DNA from: Nocardiopsis listeri
GTDB taxonomy: Bacteria; Actinomycetota; Actinomycetes; Streptosporangiales; Streptosporangiaceae
Direction: 5' to 3'
Length of the DNA: 54,637 nt
NCBI RefSeq assembly: GCF_020741345.1
Contig: NZ_DYZD01000222.1
Coordinates: 1-54,637, forward strand
The stretch's first letter is position 1, and every line of letters begins with the position of its first letter. A program made the position numbers and the translations under genes. Below, one piece after another: positions 27,421-35,781 of this stretch. The notes beneath the pieces are model-generated. The model searched no databases and was not told the DNA's origin. It saw only the letters and a program-made list of their open reading frames with translations.

Positions 27421-27498
27421 CTTTGCTACCGAGTAAAGCACTTGATCGCAGGAACGTCGACCCCCGAACCGGGTCGTCCACAGACAGGGAGAAGCACC

Positions 27499-28041
27499 AT
27501 GGCCACTCAGGAACTCAAGCCCGGCACCTGGAAGATCGACACCGCCCACAGCATCGTCGGGTTCTCGGTCCGCCACATGATGGTCAGCAAGGTCCGCGGT
27601 CGCTTCGAGAAGTTCGACGCCACGCTGACCGTGCCGGAGGACCCCACCAAGGCGTCCGTCGAGGCCACCATCGACGCGGGCTCGATCAACACCGACAACA
27701 CCGACCGTGACGCCCACATCCGTTCCGCCGACTTCTTCGGTGTCGACGAGAACCCGGACTTCGAGTTCCGCTCCACCGGCATCGAGGCCAAGGGCGAGGA
27801 CTTCGTCCTCAAGGGTGAGCTCAGCATCAAGAACAACACCCACCCGATCGAGCTGGACCTGGAGTTCAACGGCTCCACCCTCGACCCCTACGGCCTGGAC
27901 CGTGCGGGTTTCTCCGCCTCCACCACCATCAGCCGCAAGAAGTTCGGCGTGGACATCGAGATGCCGATGGACGGTGGCGGCGTGGTCGTCGGCGACAAGA
28001 TCACGATCGAGCTCGACGCCGAGTTCACTCGCGAGGCCTGA
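27499..28041 (+). CDS. YceI family lipid-binding protein
   Basis: Lipocalin-like beta-barrel of 180 residues. Typical features are GTWKIDTAHSIVGFSVRHMM near the start, RGRFEKFDATLTVPEDP, IDAGSINTDNTDRDAHIRSA (followed by DFF), and the C-terminal RKKFGVDIEMPMDGGGVVVG. YceI proteins bind isoprenoid chains. There is no signal peptide, so it is cytoplasmic here. The ATG at 27499 has AGGGAG upstream; the open leader before it is not conserved. It is divergent from a MarR regulator. Confidence 0.93.
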   Translation: MATQELKPGTWKIDTAHSIVGFSVRHMMVSKVRGRFEKFDATLTVPEDPTKASVEATIDAGSINTDNTDRDAHIRSADFFGVDENPDFEFRSTGIEAKGEDFVLKGELSIKNNTHPIELDLEFNGSTLDPYGLDRAGFSASTTISRKKFGVDIEMPMDGGGVVVGDKITIELDAEFTREA

Positions 28042-28059
28042 TCGGTTTCGACGGGGCAC

Positions 28060-28099
28060 GTCCCGGCCCGGCATCAGACGTCCGCCGTCCGGCCGGGAC
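28060..28099 (+). terminator. Terminator downstream of yceI
   Basis: A 9-bp stem (28060-28068 with 28091-28099) with a 22-nt loop lies 18 nt after the yceI stop. The long loop makes it weaker than the others. Confidence 0.4.
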
Positions 28100-28285
28100 C
28101 CCCGAGACCCCCGCGGTCCCGGGAGCGATGTCCGGGCGTGACCGCACGGGGAAGCGGCCACCGCCCCAGGGTTGACGACACTACGTCATAACCCTGGGAG
28201 GCCTCGGATATCGTCGACGGAGGAGGGCACGACCCGGCCCTCCTCCGTCCTTTTCGTGTGTCCACCGTCGACAGGAGCCCCGACC

Positions 28286-28594
28286 GTGCCCTCCAACCCC
28301 TTCTCCGCCGAGGTCGTCACCGCCGTCACCCGCCACATGAACGACGACCATCCCGAGGACACCCTCGTCATCTGCCGTGGCCTGGGGGGAGAACCCGACG
28401 CCACCGCGGCCCGCATGGTGGACCTGGACTCCGAGGGCGGCGACTACGTGATCACCGTGGAAGGGGCCGAGCGCACGGTGCGCGTCCCCTGGGGCGAGCC
28501 GCTCACCGAACGCGCGCAGATCCGCTGGGAGGTCGTGCGCATGTACCGGGAGTCCTGCCGAAGGCTCGGTCTCTCCCCGCGCGGTGAGCACTGA
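28286..28594 (+). CDS. DUF2470 domain-containing protein
   Basis: Small soluble protein of 102 residues made of a single DUF2470 domain. It contains TRHMNDDHPEDTLVICRGLG near the start and VRVPWGEPLTERAQIRWEVV near the end. The same domain forms the C-terminal part of HugZ-like haem-utilisation proteins, where the H-x-N-x-D-H segment helps bind haem. A haem- or flavin-linked role is possible but unproved here. The GTG start at 28286 has AGGAG 11 nt upstream. It is a single gene. Confidence 0.78.
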   Translation: MPSNPFSAEVVTAVTRHMNDDHPEDTLVICRGLGGEPDATAARMVDLDSEGGDYVITVEGAERTVRVPWGEPLTERAQIRWEVVRMYRESCRRLGLSPRGEH

Positions 28595-28797
28595 CCCGGG
28601 CCCCTTCGCGAGTGATTCCCGGGACCGGATCGGGAACCGGAACGGCCCCGGAGGAGTCCTATCGGCAAACGGGGGAAGGGGCGTGCACGCCCCGCCGGCA
28701 AGGGGTGGGAACACCCCTCCGCCCGGGCGCGCGTACGACCTAGTCTGGAAGGGACGTTCCCTCCCCCGGACGCCCGTACAGCCACGCCGCTCGAAGG

Positions 28798-31527
28798 ATG
28801 GATCCGGCCTCGATGGTCACGCCCGACCCCGGTGACGACAACGCACCGACCCGACGGATCGACCCCGTCCCGCCCACCACCCGCGTCAACCCGGCGGTGG
28901 GGGCCACCCGCTGGGTCACACGTGTGTTCCGGCCGGGAGCGACCCGCCCCCCGGAGCCGGAACCCGACGAGGCCCCCACCCGTGTGGTCTCGCCGGGCGG
29001 AGCCGACCCCACCCGGGTCGTGTCGCCCGAGGCCGCGGGTCACTCCCCCACCGCGTCCCCCGCCGGGGCCGACGCCACCCGGGTCCGACGACCCGCCCCC
29101 ATCGATTCCCGATCCCGAACCGGTGCCGGTGGCACCGGCCGCACCCCTTGGTGGCGTGTGCTCTTCGGCCCCCTGCTGGACTGGGTGGCCCGCCTGGCCT
29201 CGCGCGTGGTCATCGGCCCCGCCGGTGACCTCGACTACGCCGTGCCCGCCGAACTGCGCCGCCGCTACCAGGTCCTGGACCGGCTCGGGGCCGGCGGTGA
29301 GGCCGTCGTCTACCTGGCCGAACCCACCGACTCCCCGGGGCGCCGACTCGCCCTGAAGGTGTACCGGCCCGGCCACGACATCAACCGCGAACTCCTGGAC
29401 CGGCTGCGCGCACGCGGCACCGCCTCCCCCCACACGCCCGCCATCCAGGGGTACGGCACCGCCACCAGCTCCTGGGGCGAGGACCTGGCGTGGGAGGCCC
29501 AGGAGTACTTCGCCCACGGCACCCTGCGCGAGATCATCAACGAAGCACCCTTGGACGACGCGCGCGCCGAGGCCGTCGTGCGCTCCGTCGCCGACTGCCT
29601 GCACCACTGGCAGGCCGAACTCCAGCACAACCACACCGACGTCAAGCCGGAGAACCTTCTGGTGCGCGATCCGGACCCGCCGGTGGTCGCCCTCACCGAC
29701 TTCGGCGGCGCCGTGCGAGCCACCATGAGCCGTGTCTACGGCGGGCAGGCCATCACCGAGGACTACGCCGCCCCCGAGGTCATCGAGGGCCGGCGTGAGG
29801 CGCCCGCCGCCTGGTGGTCTCTGGGTGTGATGGTGCACGAGTTGGTCACCGGCCGCCGCCCCGAGCGCGGCGGCAACTGGCTGACCGCCCGCAACACCGA
29901 GGTCGACATCTCGGCGATCACCGACGAACGCTGGAGGCTGCTGGCCAGGGGGCTGCTCGCCCCCGCGCCGTCGGCCCGTTGGGGACACGACGAGGTCGCC
30001 GCGTGGCTGGCCGGCGAGCGGCCCCCGATTCGCACGGCACGCCGGCTGCGCCCGATCTCCTTGGCCGGTGCCACTCACGAGGATCCGCCCAGCCTGGCCT
30101 TCGATCTGCTGGACCGCTCCGACACCGGCGCGCTGTGGCTGCGCAGCCACTGGTCGGAACTGCGCACCTGGCTGGACCGCGAGGTCAACGACTACACCTT
30201 CGACCGGTCCTACCTCACCGGCCTGGACGAGCGACCCGACCTGGCGCACGTGGCCATCAGTGCCCTGGCCGCCCGCTACGTACCCGGCATGCCGCCCAGG
30301 TTCCGAGGCCACGAGATCAGCGCCGACGGACTGCTGTCCCTGGCCACCGGGGACGCCAGCCGACACTCGGTGGTGCGCGAGGCCGTGGAGTCGGGTGTGG
30401 TGGGGCTCGGCTCCCAGCACTGGTGCCCGCATCCCACCTGCCGTTCGGGCGGCTCGGGCCGCTGCGCGCTGCTGGAGCGCGTCCAACACGAGGTTCCACT
30501 GCTGATGCGCCGCGTCCACGAGACCGTCGACGGCCTGGTCGGTTCGGACTCCGATTCGCCACGCCGACCCGCCGCGCACGAGATCGACACCACCTGGGCA
30601 CGCGCCGTCGAGCTGGTCCTGGTCCCCGAGACGGCGTCCGCGCACCGGTCGCTGCTGCGCCGCCGTTCATGGCACCCGCAGCAGCGCAGCTCCGCGCCGA
30701 ACGCTCCCTGGTGGTCGGACCTGCGCCGCTCCGCGCTCCGTGACGGCGGCGACCGGCTGGTCTCGCGTTCTGCGATGCTCACCGCCCTGCTCCTGTTGTC
30801 GGAGGCGGACCGGATCGGCGCGGTCGTCGCCGAGCGCGAGCGTGCCGACGGCCGCGCCCGCCGCCAGGACCGTTGGGCCTCCCTGGCCGGTTCGGCTCGC
30901 GAGAAGTGGGACAGCACCAAGGAGAAGGCGGCCTCGGTCAACCAACGTCGGGCCGAGGCGGCCACCCGCCCCGACAACCCGGTCGTTGCGCACGACCCCA
31001 CCCGCCCTCAGGACGCCGTCACCCCCAAGGAACAGCGCAGGCGGGCACGTCGGCAAGAACGCGACTCCCGCCGGGTCGAACGGACCATGGGGCAGATCCA
31101 GCGGGCCATGCGGGCCGGACGCTGTCGACGGTTCGCCTACCCGGCCGCCCTGCTCGGACTCGTCGACGGGTTGGGGCGGGCGCTGCGCCCGGAGGAGGGT
31201 TTCTTCCCCGAGAGCACCGCGGTCGTGGACGCCTACACCGGGTTGTTGGACTTCAGCGCCAACCCGCTGAGCGACGGGGCCGCCGCCCTGACCGGTCTGT
31301 TGCCCGGTGGGATGGGCGCCTCCTGGTGGTTCCCCGTCCTGCTGGCCATGGCCCTGCTGTACCTGGGGCGCACCTCCGCGAAGGAGAAGGTGAAGGCGCG
31401 TCGCCGACTGGCCGCCTTCCGTCTGGCCGTGGGCGGTTCGATCCTGATGCTGGTCGTGCTGATGTCCACCGGTCTGCTCGCCCTCGGGTCGGGTGTCCTC
31501 ATCCCGCTGGACGGCCTCCTCGGCTGA
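28798..31527 (+). CDS. Membrane-anchored Ser/Thr protein kinase-like protein with N-terminal TR repeats
   Basis: Protein of 909 residues. Residues 1-110 are Pro-rich and low in complexity with at least eight TR motifs, several of the form (A/P)TRV. The kinase domain (about 155-400) has the glycine loop LGAGGEAVVYLAE, Lys187 in LALKVY, catalytic HTDVKPENLL (HTD at 279-281 instead of HRD), DFGG at 301-304 and AAPEVI. The middle region contains CPHPTC and a third Cys (about 544-557), possibly metal-binding. The C-terminus has a charged segment and about two transmembrane helices. The HTD change suggests altered regulation, not loss of the catalytic Asp. The ATG at 28798 abuts AAGG; an ATG at 28813 is possible. 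Substrates are unknown. Confidence 0.82.
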   Translation: MDPASMVTPDPGDDNAPTRRIDPVPPTTRVNPAVGATRWVTRVFRPGATRPPEPEPDEAPTRVVSPGGADPTRVVSPEAAGHSPTASPAGADATRVRRPAPIDSRSRTGAGGTGRTPWWRVLFGPLLDWVARLASRVVIGPAGDLDYAVPAELRRRYQVLDRLGAGGEAVVYLAEPTDSPGRRLALKVYRPGHDINRELLDRLRARGTASPHTPAIQGYGTATSSWGEDLAWEAQEYFAHGTLREIINEAPLDDARAEAVVRSVADCLHHWQAELQHNHTDVKPENLLVRDPDPPVVALTDFGGAVRATMSRVYGGQAITEDYAAPEVIEGRREAPAAWWSLGVMVHELVTGRRPERGGNWLTARNTEVDISAITDERWRLLARGLLAPAPSARWGHDEVAAWLAGERPPIRTARRLRPISLAGATHEDPPSLAFDLLDRSDTGALWLRSHWSELRTWLDREVNDYTFDRSYLTGLDERPDLAHVAISALAARYVPGMPPRFRGHEISADGLLSLATGDASRHSVVREAVESGVVGLGSQHWCPHPTCRSGGSGRCALLERVQHEVPLLMRRVHETVDGLVGSDSDSPRRPAAHEIDTTWARAVELVLVPETASAHRSLLRRRSWHPQQRSSAPNAPWWSDLRRSALRDGGDRLVSRSAMLTALLLLSEADRIGAVVAERERADGRARRQDRWASLAGSAREKWDSTKEKAASVNQRRAEAATRPDNPVVAHDPTRPQDAVTPKEQRRRARRQERDSRRVERTMGQIQRAMRAGRCRRFAYPAALLGLVDGLGRALRPEEGFFPESTAVVDAYTGLLDFSANPLSDGAAALTGLLPGGMGASWWFPVLLAMALLYLGRTSAKEKVKARRRLAAFRLAVGGSILMLVVLMSTGLLALGSGVLIPLDGLLG

Positions 31528-31610
31528 CCCGTGTTTCGGCCGGTCCGCACCCGTCACGCTAAGATCACCGGGTTCGGCGCCGGCCGGACCACGACGAGGA
31601 AGGCGGACAG

Positions 31611-32534
31611 GTGGGCGAGGTGTTCGAACTGCGCTCGGGTGACTACCGGGCGCGAGTGGACCGGGTCGGTGCGGGCTTGCAGGCCCTCACCTGGCGCGAC
31701 CACGACCTGGTGTGGCCCTACACCGGGGTGGAGGGACCACAGGCGTTCCAGGGCCAGTTGTTGGCCCCCTGGCCCAACCGTGTCGCCGGGGGCCGGTACG
31801 CCTTCCAGGGCACCGAGTACCGCCTTGAGGTCGACAACCCCGAGACCGGTTCGGCGATCCACGGCCTGGTACACGACCAGGACTGGAGCCCGGTCGACGC
31901 GAGCGAGGACGAGGTGACCCTGCGCCTGGCCTTCGAGGGCGCGCCCGGCTATCCCTTCCCACTGGAGCTGACCGCCCGTTACCGGCTCTCCGCCGAGGGT
32001 CTGACCGTGAGCGTGAAGGCGGTCAACACCGGGGAGGCAGACGCTCCCTACGGTGTGGGATTCCACCCCTATCTCACCCTGGGCAGGCCCCTGGACGAGC
32101 TGTCGGCGCGCGGCGCGCTCACCGTGTCCTCCGACGCGGAGAGCAGCCAGCCCACCGACGAGAACCTCATCCCCGTGGGCGCGCCCGTTCCGGTGTCGGG
32201 CGGGTTCGACCTGCTCCCACCCGGCCGCGATCTGGGCGACACTGTGCTGGACACGGCCTTCACCGACCTACGTCGGGACGAGCGCGGGCGCGCCTGGGTG
32301 CGGCTCGGCGGCCCCGAACACCGGGTGGCGCTGTGGGCGGGCGCCGGCTACGAATGGCTGCAACTGTTCAGCGCCGACACCCTGGGCGGCGACGCGCACC
32401 GCGCCCACCTGGCGGCCGAACCCATGACCTGCCCGCCCAACGCCTTCAACAGCGGAACCGACCTGTTGGTCCTGTCCCCGGGACAGGCCGTGGAGAACGA
32501 CTTCGGCATCCTCGCCGAACCGCGCGTGGGCTGA
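31611..32534 (+). CDS. Aldose 1-epimerase family protein (galactose mutarotase-like)
   Basis: Beta-sandwich mutarotase-like enzyme of 307 residues that would interconvert sugar anomers. Visible family residues are the substrate-binding APWPNRVAGGRY, the IHGLVHD histidine, the GVGFHPYLTL histidine, and the general-base Glu in EPMTCPPNAFNSG. The GTG start at 31611 has an AAGGCGG site upstream. It follows the kinase gene by 83 nt on the same strand; no functional link is obvious. It is convergent with the mocA-like gene. The exact sugar cannot be stated. Confidence 0.9.
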   Translation: MGEVFELRSGDYRARVDRVGAGLQALTWRDHDLVWPYTGVEGPQAFQGQLLAPWPNRVAGGRYAFQGTEYRLEVDNPETGSAIHGLVHDQDWSPVDASEDEVTLRLAFEGAPGYPFPLELTARYRLSAEGLTVSVKAVNTGEADAPYGVGFHPYLTLGRPLDELSARGALTVSSDAESSQPTDENLIPVGAPVPVSGGFDLLPPGRDLGDTVLDTAFTDLRRDERGRAWVRLGGPEHRVALWAGAGYEWLQLFSADTLGGDAHRAHLAAEPMTCPPNAFNSGTDLLVLSPGQAVENDFGILAEPRVG

Positions 32535-32576
32535 GCCGAATCCGCCCGGTCGGGCCCGGAACTCCTGGCCGGCCGC

Positions 32577-33230
32577 TCAGGCGCGGTCGAGCACTTCGCT
32601 GAGCCGGGCCAGGTCCTCGGCGGTGTCGATGTCCTCGGGGCTGGCCACGTCGTCGCACGGCACCGTCGTCACCACGTGCGAGTAGGCGCGCAGGAAGGGA
32701 CGGGCCCCCACGTCGCGTTCGGCCATGGAGTAGACCGTGGACCAGTGCTCACGGCCCAGCAGCACCGGGTTGCGGGGGTTGCCGTTGTAGGTGGCCACGG
32801 CCGCGCGCGCACCCTGTTCGAAGGCCTCCACCAGACGGCGGACCGCCTCGGGGGTGATCAGGGGTTGGTCGGCCAGGGCGACCAGGACGGCGTCGACGGT
32901 GTCGGGGAGGGCGTCTATGCCGGTCCGTACCGACGAACCCATTCCGGTGGACCAGTCGGGGTTGTGCACGGTCACGGCGCCGTCGACCGTGGTGTCGGCG
33001 GCGCCCAGGACCACCATGACGCAGGCGCAACCGCCCTCGGTCAGGGTGCGCACCCCGCGGTCGACCAGGCGTTCGCCACCCAGTTCGACCAGTGCCTTGG
33101 GGCGGCCGAGTCTGCTTCCCGAACCGGCCGCCAACAGCAGCCCCGCGACGTTCCCCCTGTGTTCGACCCCTCTGCCCTCCGGTTCCCCTGTAGCCATGAC
33201 GCGATGATGCCACGCGTCGAAGCCGCGCAT
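32577..33230 (-). CDS. MocA-like nucleotidyltransferase (molybdenum cofactor cytidylyltransferase family)
   Basis: NTP-transferase of up to 217 residues. The nucleotide-binding signature is LLLAAGSGSRLGRPKALVEL, followed by ALADQPLITPEAVRRL and GNPRNPVLLGREHW. MocA makes molybdopterin cytosine dinucleotide for xanthine-dehydrogenase-type enzymes; the xdhC gene next door on the same strand supports this. The start is uncertain: the ATG at 33230 has AAGGCGG upstream, while the ATG at 33197 gives a more usual N-terminus but no clear site. No molybdo-hydroxylase subunits are in the window. Confidence 0.84.
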   Translation of the reverse strand: MRGFDAWHHRVMATGEPEGRGVEHRGNVAGLLLAAGSGSRLGRPKALVELGGERLVDRGVRTLTEGGCACVMVVLGAADTTVDGAVTVHNPDWSTGMGSSVRTGIDALPDTVDAVLVALADQPLITPEAVRRLVEAFEQGARAAVATYNGNPRNPVLLGREHWSTVYSMAERDVGARPFLRAYSHVVTTVPCDDVASPEDIDTAEDLARLSEVLDRA

Positions 33231-33322
33231 GGGCCGCCTTCACGAGCCGGTGGAGGATTTTCGCTACCCCGCGTCGCGATCACCGCGCTGATCTGCGCGT
33301 TCGCGATCCGAGGCGTTTCGGT

Positions 33323-34489
33323 TCACCTCTGAGGGTGACCGAATCCGGCCGGAATTAGCGGGGACACGGGGATGTCCCGGTGGATGCGTCCGGTGGTCTC
33401 GCGCAGCGCGCGCCCGCTGCCGCCCCACCGGCTCTGTACCAGTTCGGCGGCGATGGACACCGCGGTCTCCTCGGGGGTGCGCGCTCCCAGGTCCAGGCCG
33501 ATCGGCGAGTGCAGCCGCTCCAACGCCTCCTCCGGGACACCGGCCTCGCGCAGTCGGTCCGCCCGGTCCTCGTGGGTGCGGCGTGATCCCATCGCGCCGA
33601 TGTACCCGGCCTCGGTGCTCAGTGCCCGCTTGAGCACCGGCACGTCGAACTTGGGGTCGTGGGTCAGGACGCAGATCGCGGTGCGCCGGTCGATCTCCTC
33701 GGCGATCTCGTCCAGGAACACGTGCGGCCACTTGACCACCACCTCCTCGGCGGTGGGGAAGCGCCTGGCGGTGGCGAACACCGGCCGGGCGTCGCACACC
33801 GTCACCCGGTAGCCCAGGTAGGTGCCCAGGTCGGCGACGGCCGCCGCGAAGTCGATCGCGCCGAACACCAGCATGCGCGGGGCCGGGGCGAACGACCGGA
33901 CGAACACCTCCAGTTCGTCGCCGCGACGCTGACCGTCCACTCCGTAGTGCAGCAGTCCGGTGCCGCCCTGGGCCAGCATGCCGCGCACGTCGTCGTCCAA
34001 GGCGTCGGCCAGGCGCTCCCCACCCGGGCCCAGGTCGCCCTCGGCGCTGTCCGGCCACACCACTCGGCGGCGGCCCACCCTCCCGGTTCCAGAGGGGTCG
34101 GACACGATGGTGGCCACCGCCACCGGACGATGCTCGTCGATGGCGGCCAGCACGGCGCCCAGCTGGGGGTAGGTGTCCCGACTGATCGCCTCCACGAACA
34201 TGTGCAGGGTTCCGCCGCAGGTCAGCCCCACGCTGAAGGCGTCGTCGTCGCTCACACCGTAGGTGCGGCGCGCCGGGTCCCCGGTACGGATGGCCTCCAG
34301 GGACTCCTCGTAGACGGCACCCTCCACGCACCCCCCGGACACGCTGCCGGTCACCTCACCGGAGGCGCTCACCAGCATGGCCGCCCCGGCGTCCCGGGGC
34401 GCGCTCTTGTAGGTGTCGATCACCGTGGCCATCGCGAACGTCTCACCTGAGGCGTACAGGTCGGACACGGTCGCTCGGATATCACGCAC
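33323..34489 (-). CDS. xdhC: XdhC/CoxI family protein (molybdo-enzyme maturation)
   Basis: Protein of 388 residues that in this family inserts or sulfurates molybdenum cofactor for xanthine dehydrogenase or CO dehydrogenase-type enzymes. The N-terminal XdhC/CoxI domain shows AMATVIDTYKSAPRDAGAAM and SVSGGCVEGAVYEE and LTCGGTLHMFVE. The C-terminal Rossmann domain has LVFGAIDFAAAVADLGTYLG and YIGAMGSRRTHEDR. The GTG at 34489 is chosen from conservation and a GAAGAGG site about 8 nt upstream; the frame remains open well upstream across a terminator. It is followed by the mocA-like gene after 92 nt. Confidence 0.9.
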   Translation of the reverse strand: MRDIRATVSDLYASGETFAMATVIDTYKSAPRDAGAAMLVSASGEVTGSVSGGCVEGAVYEESLEAIRTGDPARRTYGVSDDDAFSVGLTCGGTLHMFVEAISRDTYPQLGAVLAAIDEHRPVAVATIVSDPSGTGRVGRRRVVWPDSAEGDLGPGGERLADALDDDVRGMLAQGGTGLLHYGVDGQRRGDELEVFVRSFAPAPRMLVFGAIDFAAAVADLGTYLGYRVTVCDARPVFATARRFPTAEEVVVKWPHVFLDEIAEEIDRRTAICVLTHDPKFDVPVLKRALSTEAGYIGAMGSRRTHEDRADRLREAGVPEEALERLHSPIGLDLGARTPEETAVSIAAELVQSRWGGSGRALRETTGRIHRDIPVSPLIPAGFGHPQR

Positions 34490-34573
34490 ACGGCACCTCT
34501 TCCAGGCTTCCTCCCGACGGGTCGATCCCGAGATCCGCCGGACTCGGTACCAACCTATGTGCCCAACGCAACA

Positions 34574-34616
34574 CCGAAGAGCCCCCGTTCCTCCAGGAAA
34601 CGAGGGCTCGATTCGG
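34574..34616 (-). terminator. Terminator downstream of the PH-domain gene
   Basis: A two-part stem pairs CCGAA with TTCGG (34574-34578 and 34612-34616) and GAGCCC with GGGCTC (34579-34584 and 34604-34609), with further inner pairs. It ends the rib transcript about 50 nt after the last gene and lies before xdhC. Confidence 0.6.
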
Positions 34617-34664
34617 TTGCTTCTACGAAGAGGCCCGGCCACGGCGGTCGGTGACCGGCGGCGG

Positions 34665-35171
34665 CTACCGCTCGGGCCGTTCGGGCCGCTCGGGCTCGGC
34701 GGCCTCGCCCCGGCCCAGCATCGAACGGAACTCCTCCAGGTTGCGCCGGGACAGGTCACCGTCGGTGCTCTGGATCCCCATCACCGGCAGCGAGGTGCCG
34801 TCGGACAGGTCCACGCACGGCCAGGGTTCCCCCACCGGCATGCGGATGTCCAGCACCTCGGGCCACGCCAGGTAATGGGTACGGATTCCGTTGATGACGA
34901 TCACGTTGTCCTCGGTGGCGACCAGCCGCGGACGGCCCAACATGTGCAGCCCCGCGGCGATGGCCAACCCCAGTCCGACGATCATGGCCCGATCCAGCGG
35001 ACGCCAGTCGCCGGGCAGGACCAGCGCGAGCACCAACATGGTCCCCACGATCAGCACGCCCATGCCATAGGCGACCCAGCGCACCGCCCGGGGACGCCAG
35101 GTCCTCGGCGGCTCGGGCCGCTCCGACGCCTCGTCCACAGGTTGTTCCTTCGTCCGCACCGACTGCTCCAT
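34665..35171 (-). CDS. PH domain-containing membrane protein
   Basis: Protein of 168 residues with a charged N-terminus, two transmembrane helices (VAYGMGVLIVGTMLVLALVL and AMIVGLGLAIAAGLHML) and a C-terminal bacterial PH-like domain (VIVINGIRTHYLAWPEVLDI). It ends in a repetitive PERPERPER tail. Such a gene regularly follows ribH in actinomycetes, but its role is unknown. The ATG at 35171 is chosen because the conserved segment starts soon after. It lies 61 nt after ribH, with a terminator behind it, so it is probably the last gene of the FMN-controlled unit. Confidence 0.78.
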   Translation of the reverse strand: MEQSVRTKEQPVDEASERPEPPRTWRPRAVRWVAYGMGVLIVGTMLVLALVLPGDWRPLDRAMIVGLGLAIAAGLHMLGRPRLVATEDNVIVINGIRTHYLAWPEVLDIRMPVGEPWPCVDLSDGTSLPVMGIQSTDGDLSRRNLEEFRSMLGRGEAAEPERPERPER

Positions 35172-35232
35172 CCGTGTCCACACGGTCCTGCTGGGATACG
35201 ACCACGGCGCGCACCGACGAGGAGGGGGTGGT

Positions 35233-35706
35233 TCAGCGGCGCAGCCCGCGCAGGGCCACCGCCGTGTCCAGGGCGGCCAGCGCAGCCTCTGCGCCCTTGT
35301 TCTCGGCGCTTCCCGGCAGGCCGGCACGGTCACGCGCCTGTTCCAGGGTGTCACATGTGAGCACGCCGTTGCCCACGGGGGTGGATTCGCGCAGCGCCAC
35401 CTCCGTCAATCCGTGGGTGACCGACCGACACACGTAGTCGAAGTGCGGGGTACCCCCACGGATGACCGCGCCCAGCGCGATCACCGCGTCGTGCTTTCGG
35501 GCCAGTTCCTGCGCCACAACGGGGATCTCCACCGCCCCGGCCACGTGGATCACCACCGGGTCGGAGACTCCGGACTCCTTGACGACCTCCAGGGCGTTGG
35601 CGAGCATCGGTTCGATGATCGGGGCGTTCCACCTGGTGGCGACGATGCCCACCGAAAGCCCGCCGGCCTCGATCCGCTCTTGTTCGGGACGTCCTGTACC
35701 GCTCAT
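35233..35706 (-). CDS. ribH: 6,7-dimethyl-8-ribityllumazine synthase
   Basis: Penultimate riboflavin enzyme; condenses the ribityl-pyrimidine with dihydroxybutanone phosphate. The 157 residues include GIVATRWNAPI (pyrimidine site), HVAGAVEIPVVAQEL, GAVIRGGTPHFDYVCRSV with the catalytic His, and PVGNGVLTCDTLEQA. The ATG at 35706 has GGAAAGG upstream. It is third in the ribE-ribBA-ribH order, 75 nt after ribBA. Family members form 60-mer or pentameric shells. Confidence 0.97.
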   Translation of the reverse strand: MSGTGRPEQERIEAGGLSVGIVATRWNAPIIEPMLANALEVVKESGVSDPVVIHVAGAVEIPVVAQELARKHDAVIALGAVIRGGTPHFDYVCRSVTHGLTEVALRESTPVGNGVLTCDTLEQARDRAGLPGSAENKGAEAALAALDTAVALRGLRR

Positions 35707-35781
35707 GACCGGCCTTTCCACGTGATGACGAACATACTGTGGGCCCGCCCGGCGACGGGCCCGAACGGGGGGTGGGTCCCG

